Of a DNA stretch of 64,000 nt, positions 1-13,255 are shown in pieces. The stretch lies in assembly GCA_005784505.1 (NCBI GenBank), contig VCAZ01000046.1:2484001-2548000 (forward strand). Reading direction: 5' to 3'. A program made the position numbers and the translations under genes. This DNA comes from Bagarius yarrelli. Lineage: Eukaryota; Chordata; Actinopteri; Siluriformes; Sisoridae. Each line of letters opens with the position of its first letter. Positions within the stretch are counted from its first letter, which is position 1. The notes under the pieces are model-generated. The model was not told the DNA's origin. It saw nothing but the letters and a program-made list of their open reading frames with translations, and made no database searches.

Positions 1-3000
1 CTTCTTTAACAATAAATGTAATTGACTTAAACCTTTCTGTAAATTTATATGGCAAGGTTAAAAATGACTACTTATATTATTGCTTTTATGGAAAAATCTA
101 ACTTTTAAACAGTTCCACCACTACTTTATAATACTTTTTCTTTAATTTAGTTCTGCCTCCTAGTTAGAATGAAAATCACCTGCGTGCAGATACAGACCTG
201 CTGAGACCTTTAAAATCATCACAAATAAACTGTATGCCTTGATATGCGATAAATGCGGCAACCTCATATTACCATTATTTGTCAGCTGGCTGAGAAAGAG
301 AATAGAAAAAAAGAAAGAATAAACACGAATCAGGTTTACACAGTTAACTAATGAACAAGTGAGGGAATTGTTACACTCATCATTTGCCACTCAGAAAAAG
401 CATTTGGCACACAAAATCTATTAGGATGTTCGATGCTCTTATCTGTTTAATGGGGTACGGAATGTGTGTCACATTTTTTAAAGCTCCACCTTAAAATAAA
501 ATCTAAAAACGAAGCATTACTTCCTGAATAGAAGTGGCTCTTTTAAATGATGTGACAGAGGTGTTTTTAATGAATGTTCTACGGTTACACACAAACTTTA
601 TTTTCTGTAGTTTTGTAAATCTTAATGTAAAGGTAGGTGTTTTGTGGAAAAAAGGTAGTTATTGGTAATAATTTTATCATTTTTGTGGCTTTGTTAGGAG
701 ATGCATGTGTACAGGTTGGTGTCCAGGTGATTTTCCAACCCTGTTGTTTGGGGTTAAATTGTAAACTATATGTCTTAAAGCTTTACATGATGTTTTGTCA
801 TGCTTGTCTTGTTGCTGTATAATAGTGTAACATTTGATCTTATTGTGCTTTCAATAAAGTATCAAATTATTTTATGGACTTAAACCCTTTTAATCCCTAA
901 ATTAATTACATTTTTCTTATGCTAAGTTATCATCCACTCATCTTACTGAGTGGAATCACCATGAAATGTATTCAAGGTTGTTACTTTTAATATGACTGGT
1001 CATTGGGTGACAGGCTTTTGCCAGAGATATTCAGTCACTATTTATTCACTCCGAGATATGCTGATTTACTGTGACATTTTCCATCTTGTCTCATTTCTCT
1101 GTTCTCTTATTCCATTATTCCCGCTCATCAAGACTAACAGTCATGCATGTGGACAACTTAATGCCCTCTTAAGTACAGATCACATCAAGGCTAAGAAGGA
1201 CCTTAATTATATGATAAGTGCAGATGGACAGACTGTATCTACAGATGGAAATTAACATTTTCATGAAGTAGCTCCTACAGTAGCTTAATTGTAAAGCAGA
1301 ATTAGTTTCATGCTGTGCCATAATGTGGATTTTGTTTAAAGATAAAACCCACTGCTTCTTCTGCTGTTTAGCATTCTGTATCTGAAAACAGGCTTAGCAT
1401 TTCTGCTCCTTCCCCTCATCATTTTTTCATTATTGTTAACATTTGTCACCTAAGGATCACTTGAGCATAAACGTGAGGGTGTGTGTGATGCTCTTTTGTG
1501 CTTGTTGAATAAATGCCAGAGTTATTAAAGCAATTTATTCTTTATCAGTGGACCTTTTTAAATTGTAGACTTTCTTTTACTTGATATGTAGCACAGGAGG
1601 ATGTAATCTTTTTACTTTGCTCATTACAAACAGAAAAATATGTAAGAATATTGTGATATTTTGCAGGCAGTTGATGGATGGCACTGTCTCGTGCCCTACG
1701 CATCTTACATAACCTTTTGTGAATTGGTATAATGCAGCAGGGTTAATAGTTACCTAAATTGATGTCTTTTTCTTTTCTCTTTCTGTTGTGCTTTTTTTCC
1801 TTATCCAAAGGGCTCCATGTAAATGCCAACAAAATATCACGAGCGTCTGTCTAGCTAAAGGTGAGGTTAATTGTGCCTCTTTTGTTATCGGTGCATCAGG
1901 TTCATTGTGACCTCAGTTTTTTGGCATCAAAGTGTGGCCAGGTCAAGATATGGATGTCTTAGGCTTACTTAATACTACTTAGTGATCACAATTTAGGTAA
2001 ACAAAAAAATGAATAAATCACCCTAGAGTCTCAGGAAAAGACCAATTACCCAACTATTCATGAGGATCCCAGGATTAAGTAAGAGACCAGAATACAGAAT
2101 TACAAGAAATATAGCACGTATGTACAGTTGATATGAGAAGTAATGCTCCTTAAAAGCTGCTCCTGACCCACAGTCACCCATGCAACCCTATTTCATTAAC
2201 CCTCCGTGCTGAAAACATTTCATAATCGCCCCACTCCAGCTCTGCTCTATTTTCATATTCCCGCTCCTCGTTAACTTCACGCTCTCTTCTTAATAGCAAT
2301 TTTCCTTGCACTTTTTTGGCTCTTTTGGAAAAATTTGTGCCTTTTTAATGCTCTACTGTAAATATTTTAACATAGAAAGATTTTAATCTTTTCTCAACAG
2401 CCGCTATGCGATCAGGGTTGCCAGATTGGGTGGTTTTTAATTTGATTGCGCAGGTAAATATTGGCTTGGGTGGGTTTACAAAAACTTTTGGCAGGTTGAC
2501 CCCATTTTGGCTTATTTAATTCGGTAGTAAGCAGCAGAAAAACGGGATTCAGGCGTGCTTAATAACTTACACTGCTGAGCCTTTAACCTGTTTACATGCC
2601 CAACACCCTGCGAGGGAAAATCAACACATACACTGTGCCTCCAGGCACCCACATCAATGTGGGTAAAACCAACGAACGCTCTGGTAGGCCTGTCTTTAGC
2701 GGTTCAGGAAGCACTGGCCCCCCCATCAAAATGTTTCGCAAAAGATGCTACCAGCTTAATGGTCACATCTAGAATCCAGCATGCCCAGGGTGTACGCACC
2801 TTAACCTTTCCCACACACAGACTGACTAACACCTCGATGACAGTCGTGCAAAGGTTAAAAGATAAAAGTTGCCAATTGGACAATCGCCCTTACACTTTTC
2901 CAAGGTACCCTAATGTTGAGAATCTTATGAAGTACACACCATTACCTGCACACAGGTTAGTTCATGTAACACAACACAGCACAGCCATAACAAAAGCACC

Positions 3001-4801
3001 ACCAATCAGAACAGAATGACTTAAAGCCTGTCCTACACACACATATATGCATACATTCCAGAATTGGAAGTCACAGGGAGAGGCATGAACTTTAATCGCC
3101 CCAGAACAAACAGGAAAATTACAGCAGTGCCAAAAGCCCAAATAAATGCTGGCCTAAAATCCTAATTCAAGGTTAAAATATCAAGATTAACTACAACAGA
3201 CATGATCTAAAATGATTGCAATAGTCATTTAATTTTCTGTAGTCCATGTACCTACCGTCCGATAACCAAATCAATAGTCACTGCTGTTGCATGACTTTTC
3301 TACACCTTAAAACAGCAATTTGCAGATAGGGCAACCTGGAAAAAAGCAGCCTCCCACACCAATTATTCTTCTAAAACAGAAACTATTAGCAAAGGAAGAA
3401 ACGCAACTCAGAAAATGTGACAGATTAAAATTAAAATTAATATGAAACCAAGTAGCACATACTACTAACGCAGCGAGCAATGGTGTGCGATTCTGGACCT
3501 TTGTCATGACGCATTATAGAAGCGAATTTTACAATAATTTTACAATAATTAAATGACCACACCCCCCTTATTCTAATCCTAGTGGTGACCGAATTTGCTG
3601 TGCAATTTATAGTAGGGTAACAGAGTTACAAACTACAAAGGCATTAAACATCTTTTGCCTCTTATTTAAGGTTACACAATAGGTTACATCTTATTTAAGG
3701 TTTGCACAATATAAAGAACAGGATGTGACAAGAATGTTTTAGGTATCATTTAGGATTTGCAATTGTTCGGACTATAAGCTGACTCTGACCATGAGGTTTT
3801 TTGTGTAACCTGTGGGCTAGTAGAAACGTACAGATTTTCTTCAAGATGTAAGGTCGCAGCGAGGAGCCCCTATTCTTGTAATTAGAAAGTGATTGAAGCT
3901 GTAGCATAATATTTGTCAAGTGTGAAGGTTAGATAAATGTCGGTCTCAAAGGGAGCCAGGGAGCCATTGAGTAGCACAAAAAATATTTGTCCAAGCCAAA
4001 ATGTCTAACATAAATTCTCCTCTATTAGGCATCTAAAGGAAAAGGGCATTAGATCACATTGAGTGGACTTCTGGTGTGACAAAGTGCCTTGGACCAGTTT
4101 TTTAAAAATACCTTCTCTGAGTGTTTCAGTCACTGAAGGATGAAGCAATATCTAGTGTTGCTTCTACATTAGTGGAATATTCTTGCAGATGAAAGTGGTG
4201 TCAGTAATAGGTGTGATTAACAACTGAACAGTGCACAGGCTGCATATGCTAGAATCCCAGTGGAGGATTTTACCTTATCCTTAAAATGCTATGCAATCGA
4301 AAAATTCTCATAAGGTTTGTCTATAATGAGTAGAATCTTTCTGGAATGTATGCCACCTACTGTTTCAGCAGTTAGAGAACCAAAGAGCCCTGTAAGAAAT
4401 AATCCTTTGGGTTTTCCTCAGGCATCAGCACTTTCTCACCCTAATAATATAGTCTGTCACTCAGCTGTCTTGGGGCTTTGTTTACTGGCCTTGCCAATTA
4501 TACATGTACCCATGTTGTTCACCATGATTAAAAATATCCTGAGTAATTAGTCGGGCCTTGTTGTGAGAGTAGACATGCCAGAAATGGACAGTTTATTTCT
4601 TCCAAACAAAGTGGAGTTTTGGTAGAGATGCCAAACCAAAGTAAACTTATACATGAAAACTAAATATTAAGCACAGAGAAATGTGCGATTTACACCCATT
4701 CCTAAAAATTCCTAAAAAATTTGCTAAAATAGTTAGATATTTTGTACTATTTATTATGCATTGGTCATCTAGAAAAACAAAAGTGGATTAAGCATTTCAA
4801 A

Positions 4802-4945
4802 CATTGGTGTCTCAGTGGTTTAGATGCTGGACTCCTTACCACAAAGTTTAGATCACCAAGCTATCACTGCTCGGATCCTTATGCAACTGCTCAGTAGTAA
4901 AATAACACAAAGGTAACTCCGTCTAACCGCTGTAAATATAGATGT
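4802..4945 (+). repeat. Old tRNA-derived SINE fragment
   Basis: The A-box-like gtctcagtggtttagatgct and the core-like ccaagctatcactgctcgga are present. The tail is unrecognisable. Confidence 0.55.
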
Positions 4946-7460
4946 CAGGAGATTCATAAGTGAATCTCAAGGATCAAGTTTATGGTAATTCTGTAATATG
5001 CACATGACTACATTACCCATCAGCCCCTACATGCCATAAATGCCCTTTTAGTACATTTGGTTTGTGTGTTTACTTTAGTGGTTACTTATAGTCTATAATC
5101 TGACATAATATACTGTATACCAGGCGCATGCAGGAAGTTAGGCGTTGTGCTCTTTTTTAAAAGTAATATTTAAAATCTCATCAACTAAATATTTATATAT
5201 GCCGCTAGACAGTCTGGCACATCATTGCCTTAACTGAGTAAGGTAAGCATTAGTGTTGATATTATTATATTAATTAAAAAATGATTTTATTCTGATACAT
5301 ACAGTATAGTTTAATTTCCTAAAGCAAATTTTTGTGTTAGTAGTAAGAAATCTTTCTTATGGTAGAAAAAAACCCTTAAAAATGATTGTTGAATTATTAA
5401 AATAAAAGAATTGATAATGTTCATATTATTGCCTGTAACTCATTTTGTCAGACACCCTGTCACCACTCACTTCACTTTTAGTATTTTAAATCATTTTGTG
5501 GCTCTTGTATCAAAGTTCCCATTACACAGTCTGTTGCAGAAACCAAAAAAAGTTTGCCTTGGCAGATATCTTTCTGTTGTGCCTGCCAGAGAGACTTATG
5601 CTAATGCTATCTCTAAATCGCCATCTTCGCCTCTGAGAAAAAAAGGCAAATCTTGTTTGTTCCTTCCTGCTGACGGAATCTTAGTGGAATATACAGATCA
5701 TTCGGCCTTGGGCTTAGAATCATCATCTTAGAACACATCCCCACATTCAGGTTAGTGTTATTAGTGTATGTACTAAAATTTATTTAACTCTCTAAGCTGT
5801 AACGCATGGAAATAGACCTTGGTCATGCCCTGCAGGAGATAGCCAAAGTTGGTAAAAGCGGCTTAATTTAACTGGATTATTTTTTTGCTGATTAGAAGAA
5901 CTGCAAATGTTAGAAGGCCTGACTTGACTGGGGTGGAAAAAAGAGACATGTGAACTATTCTGTCATCATCAGTAAAACGCTTGTATGAAGACCACACAAA
6001 AGGCGGAATATAAAGCACATCAAACTTTCCATCTCTGGGATGCCCTGGTGAGTCTTACAACAGCAAAGATTTTAAAGGTGTTTTCCACTGAGAAGTAATG
6101 GACAAGAAATAGTGGACATCAGTAAAAATAGAGAACAACAGCCTTGCGATTTGTGCATTTGATTGCAGCCTTATTAAGGGTTTAAATATGTAAAGAGAAA
6201 AGTCTTTAAATTTGGTGTGTACCTCTATGAAATGTTTTTTGAGGTAACAGACACCAATAATGAATAATTCCCCTCCTCAAAAAGAGAACTAGGGCTGACT
6301 GTAGATATTCTCTCTATTATTACTTACTTTATCTGCTTTGGCGTCTGATTGTTTCAATAATGTTCAAAACCATCATGAATTGCGGTTGTTATAAATGCAT
6401 CGTTGTTTTCCTCAAACAGGATGTGCCTTATCTGCAAATGCCACTTACATCATTCATTACGTCAGTTTTTCCCTAATGACACTTGCAAAACATCTAAAAT
6501 TATCTTTGACGCCTTATGCAGGTGCTAGCTTTCCCATATGAATTAAAGGTGAGAGACACAGATAGCACAAAATGCATGCTCCCACACTTCAGCTCAGACA
6601 GTAGCCTCCGGAGTGCACATGCTTTCAAATGGAGGTGTGAAAAGTTGAAAATGGCACACCAGTGGTAGTTCACACATTCGGTGTTTGAGAAGTGCAGCAG
6701 CAGGCTGAATGAAGGCTTTTTACAAAACTGTTGAGAAATTCAGGGCAATAGGATATACACTGAAGTGCCATATCCGTCATTATTAATTACTGTAATTTAA
6801 ATTGAGCCAAATGATTTATCATGTTCAGTGTTTTTTATTGAGAGACCAAAAAATATTGTCTTTTTTGGGGTTTTTTTAAATAGAAATTCTTATCCTGCTC
6901 AAACACACACACGTTGCCCATGTTTGCCGAAGTAGCTTTTTTTCTACACTTTCTCCAAGCCAGTCCTAGGTGTTGGACACGGAAGCAGTGGCTGTGGAAG
7001 AACATGATCCCCAAGGAAAAAGACAGAGCTGGACACAACACTGGCTGCTAAGACAGAAACAGAACATTTTACTTAACAGCACATTGGGCTATAAACACTG
7101 TTTCAGCAGCGTAATTATAATAGAATAGAAAAGGGACATGGAAAAAAGAAAAACTTGAACAGTTTTGAACATAATGTAAAATAAACAATGTTTGCTCAAC
7201 AGGCAGTGGTAGACTATATAAAAATTACTGGGACACCAGAACATCTCATTGATATGTGTTTATAATTTTCCTATTCAACATTAAGCATTAAACTGATAGT
7301 AATAAAAAAAACCTTCACACCCCTTAAAGACTTTCCATTAAATATCGGTATGTGGCTGTGGGTATTTTCCTCTCCAGATACTGTTAGTGAGCTCAAACCC
7401 TGATGTTAAATAAGGAGCTATATACAGTATATATATACAAGAAGATTTAACACTAGTAGT

Positions 7461-7745
7461 AAATTTATTTGCATAGCGCTTTTCAATGGTCATTATCACA
7501 AAGAGCAAATAAAACAAAAATCAGTTTGTCCCTGAGGAGCAAGTCGAGGGTGACGGCGGCAAGAAAAAAATTCTCTGAGACGTAACAGGAACCTTGAGAG
7601 GAACCAGACTTAACAGAAAACCCATCCTCATTTGGGTGAAAACTGGGAGCGGGAATGATGAGTCACACTGTGTGTGTAAAAACTGAAGTCATAAGTCCTC
7701 AGAAAACAGCTGGAGCGTCCTTATGGCTTAGTGGAGCGTCTCAGT
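7461..7745 (-). mobile_element. LINE-derived fragment (L2/CR1-like 3' region)
   Basis: Begins with the reverse complement of a LINE 3' end (atttatttgcatagcgcttt). It continues through gagggtgacggcggcaagaa, aaccttgagaggaaccagac and cccatcctcatttgggtgaa, a series seen in many fish LINE copies (from memory). No reverse-transcriptase reading remains. Confidence 0.65.
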
Positions 7746-7814
7746 CACCAGGTGATGTGACGATCACAACGGAGGGGGTCACAAGGAAGGGCAAGTGGAA
7801 ATAGGAGAGAGATG

Positions 7815-7838
7815 AGGAGAGAGAGAGAGAGAGAGAGA
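7815..7838. repeat. (GA)n microsatellite
   Basis: A short pure GA run just beyond the LINE-derived block. Confidence 0.9.
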
Positions 7839-9525
7839 ACAGGAAAAGAAGGAAAACAGTTAAGCATAGGACAGTTAAATATAGTATGGTTCTTTAACTG
7901 AATAATATAATACTGAAATCGTTGTAATCTTATAATTAAGCCTTCAGTGAAGGAGTGGTTCACGGGAAATAATGAGGTACTGAGTGTGTGTTTTGTTCTT
8001 AAGGTCACATGGGAGGTTAATTAGACTATTTAATGTATTCTATTATATGATTTTTTTAATCTGAATCTGTCCCAGCATGTAAACAAAACTGCTTTAATTT
8101 AAAACCATATTTTTTCCAAATATACAGCGCCGGGATTACTATAATATAGTATAAAAAAATAGGTTTGAAAAAATGACTTCACTTCGCGTTGTAAATTATA
8201 AAAATGTAAAACCAGAATATGAAAATTTTCTCTGAGTCATGAGACCTCCCTACAATACCCAGTGTCCCCAGTGTCCCCAGCCTTTCCCTGCAACCGAATA
8301 AAATCATCTAAATGGCAACAGTAGCAATGCAAAATTAGTGCGAGATTATCACCTGCAATTCACCAGCAGCAAGAATCTTTCACCTGCACAATGTAATAAT
8401 GGCTAATTTTTCCACCAAACTTTCTGTGCTGCTGTAATTAGCCCGTCAGATATATTATGATTAGCCGTATTGTAAGTGAGCCCATATGCGTATGCTGGTA
8501 CTGTGGAAAAGTAAAGGAATTTACTTTGCTTGTAGGGGTTATAGTTGATTCCAAAGTGCTTAATGTCCTTGAGATGCAGCAATGCAATGCAAATTAACAT
8601 TTCATTGACTACTCACTCATACTTAGACATTTTCATTTAGATAAGAAATAATTTATGAAGCCTGACAGGATGTTTAAAAGACACTGTCAGTGAGTACAGA
8701 TGCATTTCTACTATTCGAGTTAGTGTTTTATTGCTCCAAAAACACTGAAAGATTTAAATTTCACTAACTAAACTTCAAGATTTAGACTGCAAATAAATGT
8801 ACACAATTCCTTGCCATGTTATCTGAGGACATCCCATTGACTCTGTTAAATAAAAGGTCCGTTAGTATCAAGACTAATACTGGCACACATTTCAACCATA
8901 CGTGCCTGTACCTTCTATTCCACCTTGAAATATACACACATGGTTGACAGTGCACAACCTGATCTTTAACAATTATATTTAAAGGCTTGCAATTCATAGC
9001 CAAGGCTGTGAAAGTACTCCTGTACCTGCAAGACCAGTGTCATTTGTATTGCTGGCAGGCTCTCCTAGATCTCCTTCTCTTCACAGAATGCGATGAGCCC
9101 AGGTTCTTGGGCTCTGCGACAGCCTGGCCTTTTGGCTGACGAGAAATCAATCAGGCCGTCAATTGCATCCGAAGAGCCATTATCACCCTATCTCACTACT
9201 AGTCCAAGCCCCCACCTCAAATCTATCGTCTCGGTTACATGGAATTGCTATGTTATATGTATTTAATGGATTCAGGTTTAAACTTTCACAAACATCCACC
9301 CATCGAGAGTTTCTGTATTAGCATTGATTTTTATGTACAAGACATCAAGTTTTGGTTTCCTAATGCAGCAGTAGTTCCTCTAAAGCTGGTAATTGATCGA
9401 AGGAATTACTAGGCATCTAATATGGCCTAGTAAATCCTTATTATGTTTTTGGCTCTGGTGCTCTAAAACTATATGTTTTACACCTTTGCAAAGTGTTTTA
9501 ACAAGTCTGTTTCACTTCTTCACAG

Positions 9526-9737
9526 ATTCCTCAGATCAGCTATGCATCGACTGCCCCAGAGCTGAGTGATACACCAGTTATGATCTTTCTCCGTTGGTGC
9601 ACCTGACTCTTACCAGGCCCAGGCTATGCTGGATATTGTCATGGCCATGGGCTGGAACTATGTCTCTACTCTGGCTTCAGAGGGCAACTATGGCGAAAGT
9701 GGTGTTGAGGCTTTTGTCCAGATAAGCCGTGAAATTG
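9526..9737 (+). CDS. grm8: grm8-like receptor exon (ligand-binding domain, first exon in window), frame broken as written
   Basis: This internal exon encodes part of the extracellular Venus-flytrap domain of a group III metabotropic glutamate receptor, the Gi/o-coupled presynaptic receptors that inhibit transmitter release. The acceptor is the cag at 9523-9525 and the donor is gtacgt at 9738. The reading begins IPQISYASTAPELSD and ends with MGWNYVSTLASEGNYGESG followed by VEAFVQISREIG. Known family contacts present are the Thr of YAST (Thr182 in mGluR4 numbering) and the Tyr of EGNYGES (Tyr230). Between 9571 and 9604 the expected stretch is about five bases short, spread over several places. 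The 5' frame therefore reaches TGA at 9604-9606, while the 3' half is open one frame over. The exon is 212 nt where 217 nt would be in phase with its neighbours. Both halves are otherwise well preserved, so local consensus error is the likeliest cause; a true disrupted allele is possible. The paralogue call rests on the downstream exons. Confidence 0.9.
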
Positions 9738-9987
9738 GTACGTAAACATTTACTGAATAAACTGTATGTGTTTATTTAAGTTCAGAATGTCTTAGCTGTT
9801 TGACATAGTGTTAATTAAGCAGCTTCAGTCTGGCTGTAATTTCATGTCACATTGAGTTATTAGAAATGGATTATTTTGCTTAAATTAGCTTGAAGTAGGG
9901 AATCCCTTTGTCCTGAAGGCAAATGTCAGGTATCGTTTCGGTTTGTATCTGATTAATTGGTTGTCTATAGCCCCACGCTGGAAGGCC

Positions 9988-10072
9988 CTTAACCCCCAAT
10001 TGCTCAGTTGTAAACACGGCATTTGTAAGTCGCCTCTGGATTAGGGCGTTTACAAATACTGCAAAGTAAATG
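9988..10072 (+). repeat. tRNA-derived SINE fragment (core and tail)
   Basis: Keeps aaggcccttaacccccaatt, then gctcagttg, and a tail copy with small insertions (taagtcgcctctggattagg). It lies about 250 bp past the first window exon. Confidence 0.8.
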
Positions 10073-10987
10073 ATCATTGTTGTCTATAGCTGCTGGACAG
10101 AGGACACTAGGCACTTACACAAGGAACTGAAGAAACCAAATAAATGCAAGAGGTAATAAGGAGGTAAATATTTGCTCTAGATAATGCATATATACCTCCT
10201 ATCATATCATAAGACAAGGCATATTTAGGACAACCTACAGTTCTTTATGTGCATTTTTAGCAGCCAACTTTAAAATTTGGTCAAAACCCTCTGCCTCATA
10301 AATAAACTAAAAAACATGGCTTAACTGCAATAGTGCCTGCATTCATTTTCCATTTTGCCATTTGTCCGGGTGGTGCTATCAAAAAAAGTTGAAAAATGTA
10401 ATTTCAAAATTATTTTTATTTATGTTTCTATAATTTAAATATGTTACCAATTGAATATAAGTGATATTTTTTTCAGAAACAAAATCTAATGTAGAACGGG
10501 GAATGTAATGGAGTTTAATGGATAAAATATGTAGTCTAATCTTTAACTAAGACAACACATTAGACACATTTATTAAGGTTTGAATTTTTTTTTTTTAAGC
10601 GTTATCTTTGATGTCTTTTAGATAAAAATCGGTAAATTTGTCTGTGTGTTAGGGAAAGGTGAATTAATTTATTAAGAAGAAAAGACAGGATCTTAATAAT
10701 GCATGTTAACATAATTATGGGGACAAGTTTGGAAATTGAGTTGTCAACCAATCCCCTGTGCATACACAAATGTTTGTCAGGAGAGGTCATTGCAATAAAA
10801 TTATGCTCCCTTTGTGCTATGTGATTGATTTATTATTGCAGTGTACCATACTTGCACTCTTGTAGACACAAGGCTAGTGCATTAATTAAGTTGTAATTAT
10901 GGAATTAAAATTCATAAGCTGAGCCATCTATGTGAGCAATTAACAGTTTTCACTGTACCTCCAGGCTCATTAAGTGTGTTCGTGTAT

Positions 10988-12530
10988 GCCCAGATAGCAA
11001 AATACACTCCGGTTAGTTATGGTTAGATTATTGCATGCCAGAGACTTACCCCTTAGCCTGCTTACATCTGCTGCTCTCGGGTCGGATGTCTAAGAACTCA
11101 CTGTCCAATTCCGACCTGAATCAATTTATCCAGATGTGGCACCTGTTATCATGCTGACACTGCAGCAGTCAAGCCGGAATCGGGCCATAAAACATGTTCC
11201 AGTTATATTCTCGCATGCCAGAGACGTACCCCTCGGCCCGCTTCCATCTGCCGCTCTCGGGCCTGATGCCTAAAGACTCACTGCCCGATTCCGACCCGAA
11301 TCATTCGGTCCATATGTGTCCGTTGTTATTGTGCCGACATTGCCGCAATTAAGCCAAAATCGGGCTGAAAGTCATGTGTACTGAATTGGGCCAGAAGTCA
11401 CGTGTACTGCGCCCCAGAGCTTGCGCAATTTTAATACGTTGATATGAAATGCCCATCTTTATAAATGTTTCTTAAATAACCACTGGTGTTAGTATAACAC
11501 CAAAAGTAGATCAATCCAAAATGTAGGCTATGCCACCCAATAGTTATGTAATTATGTATTTATTTACAAATAATAAATCAAAGGCCAAAAAATGTGTAAG
11601 TATATTTATTAATTACACATGTATCAATAAAAATAATAAAATACATTTGATCCTTTTTTAAAATTAAATCCTATAAAAAATTAACATATTTAAATGCCTA
11701 ATTTTAAAATAAACTTAATTATAAATAAAATAGAACTCATATAGCAATCTTAAAATATAGCAAGATAGCATAAAGGGCTTCACATTTAAGATGTTACATT
11801 TACTTGAAAAACTGGTTGGCCCAAAAAATTAATAATTGCTTAAACCAATCTATTATTTCTGTTCTTGTTGCTCTTCTTATGTGTTATTGCTTATATTTTT
11901 TACAAAAAAAATTACAAATTTTTATATATTTTTTTATTTTATTTTAAAATACAACAATTAAACATAATTTTTCATTACACACAAACATCCCACTAATGGA
12001 AAGGAAGAAGGAAAACAGCCAATGTCACGAGTGTTGGGTGCTTCTCCGATGCCTCTTCCAGAGGCTCCTGCAGGAATTTCAGAATTGGGCTGACTGGGCA
12101 CTTAACAGGGTCCTACTGTCTCTGTCTACACCATGAGATGAAAAGGTTCCATTTATTTTAGAGGTCTTCAGGGCGGGAGCCCGGAGTTGAGTAAGGTCTC
12201 AAAACCTAGGTTGGGAGAATTTTGCTGAAAGCTGCGCCTCCTCAGGGACCATGCTCTTAGCTCCCATAATATTGAGTGAAGGTGCACTAGGCCTCTCCTG
12301 CTTGTGATAGGAGATTTGGCTGGTATCTCAAGCGGATGACAGTCCAAGAGGTATACCAGAAGAAAATCAAGCTGCGGGTGAGTTATGGTGAAAAAGAATC
12401 AGCCCAACACTTTAAAGCCGTAACCAAATAACCTGAGATGCTGTCCAAACACGGCCCAGATAATACACGCCGATGCCGAGTCTGAGCCGTAGTTGCCCTG
12501 GGTCTGCAACTCAGGCCGATTATCTGGGTG
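10988..12530. mobile_element. Possible non-autonomous DNA transposon containing the 180-bp dimer
   Basis: The left edge has gcccagata followed by atacactccgg. The right edge has ggcccagataatacacgccg at about 12454 and, inverted, gccgattatctggg ending at about 12528. The ~75 bases between these two right-hand motifs can fold on themselves (gagtctgag against ctcaggcc). The interior holds the 180-bp dimer, an AT-rich middle and a GC-richer block (12020-12400) without an open frame. No target-site duplication could be confirmed. Confidence 0.4.
11012..11400. repeat. 180-bp tandem dimer, CpG-rich
   Basis: Two copies with a spacing of exactly 180 bases: the shared gcatgccagagac stands at 11033 and 11213. 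Each copy passes through a 'ctgccgctctcggg'-like segment, 'cactgcccgattccgacc' and 'aatcgggc'. The second copy keeps more CpG; the first has TG/CA at several of those positions. A ~25-bp echo follows (gggctgaaagtcatgtgtact and gggccagaagtcacgtgtact). Confidence 0.9.
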
Positions 12531-13255
12531 TGTGAATATCCAGTGTAGGGTTGAAATTTTTTATTAACTCTGCAGTGTTTATCAAAGGTACATCAAAGGA
12601 TAATGTGACACGCTCCATGCAAGAGCTTGCTTGCTTTGCTTAAAATAGCTTTTTACTTGTTTAGAAACTGGGCTTCCACTCCTCCTCTTTAGCAGTGCGG
12701 TTTTTCATAGTGCTTTGGGTTATGAAACTAGCTTTAAAAGTGCTCATTATTGGAAACAATTTAGGAGTACTGTCAATTCTAACAGCATATTCCAAAGGCA
12801 GCGTAGCAGGTAACATTATTGCCTCATAGCTTAAAGCAGGGCTGCTTGGGGGGTGTGAGTTAGGGCATGGCTCCAGGGTCGGCAGTTAAACCCTAATCTC
12901 TGTTTACTGCATAATTCCCCTTAAATTTTCTGATATAAGATTTGAAAGAACCATAAGTGGACTGTATGTAAACAAAAATGAAATATAAAGGTTAAAAAAC
13001 TACACATTTCTAACCCTAAACAAGTGTCTTTTTGGTGTAGCATCACACATTTATTATTCTATGCAAAATATACCATTTAAAAAGAACCCAAAACTACTAT
13101 TTAAAATGTAAAAAGGCACAGGCTGCATTGTCACTGCTATGGCCTGAACTAAGATGTTAATTGGTATTATGGCCTTTGTTGAGATAAGATGTAGACTAGT
13201 GGGTGGTGCAGTTATTGAATATGCGGTATATGTAAAAGAAAACGCACTATAAGTT

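Larger units (their letters stand above)
1..9525 (+). other. 3' part of the upstream intron of the grm8-like gene
   Basis: AT-rich sequence without convincing coding potential. An old SINE fragment lies near 4.8 kb and a LINE-derived block at 7.46-7.75 kb. A GC-richer block at about 2.4-3.03 kb, starting with a 'gggttgccagattggg' segment, looks like an old interspersed repeat of unknown class. The stretch 6300-6560 is non-repetitive and rich in factor-like motifs. A hairpin-prone segment lies near 9087-9115. I see nothing else that can be named. Confidence 0.6.

Noticed and set aside
637..880. Sequence resembling an mRNA 3' end with aataaa at about 853
   Set aside because: No coding sequence, poly-A tail or transcript structure could be tied to it.
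2657..3019. 120-residue open frame on the + strand in a GC-richer block
   Set aside because: No recognisable domain, start context or splice structure. The block begins like an interspersed repeat and lies inside an intron.
5411..5731. 106-residue open frame on the + strand
   Set aside because: No domain and no family resemblance; expected by chance in this length of sequence.
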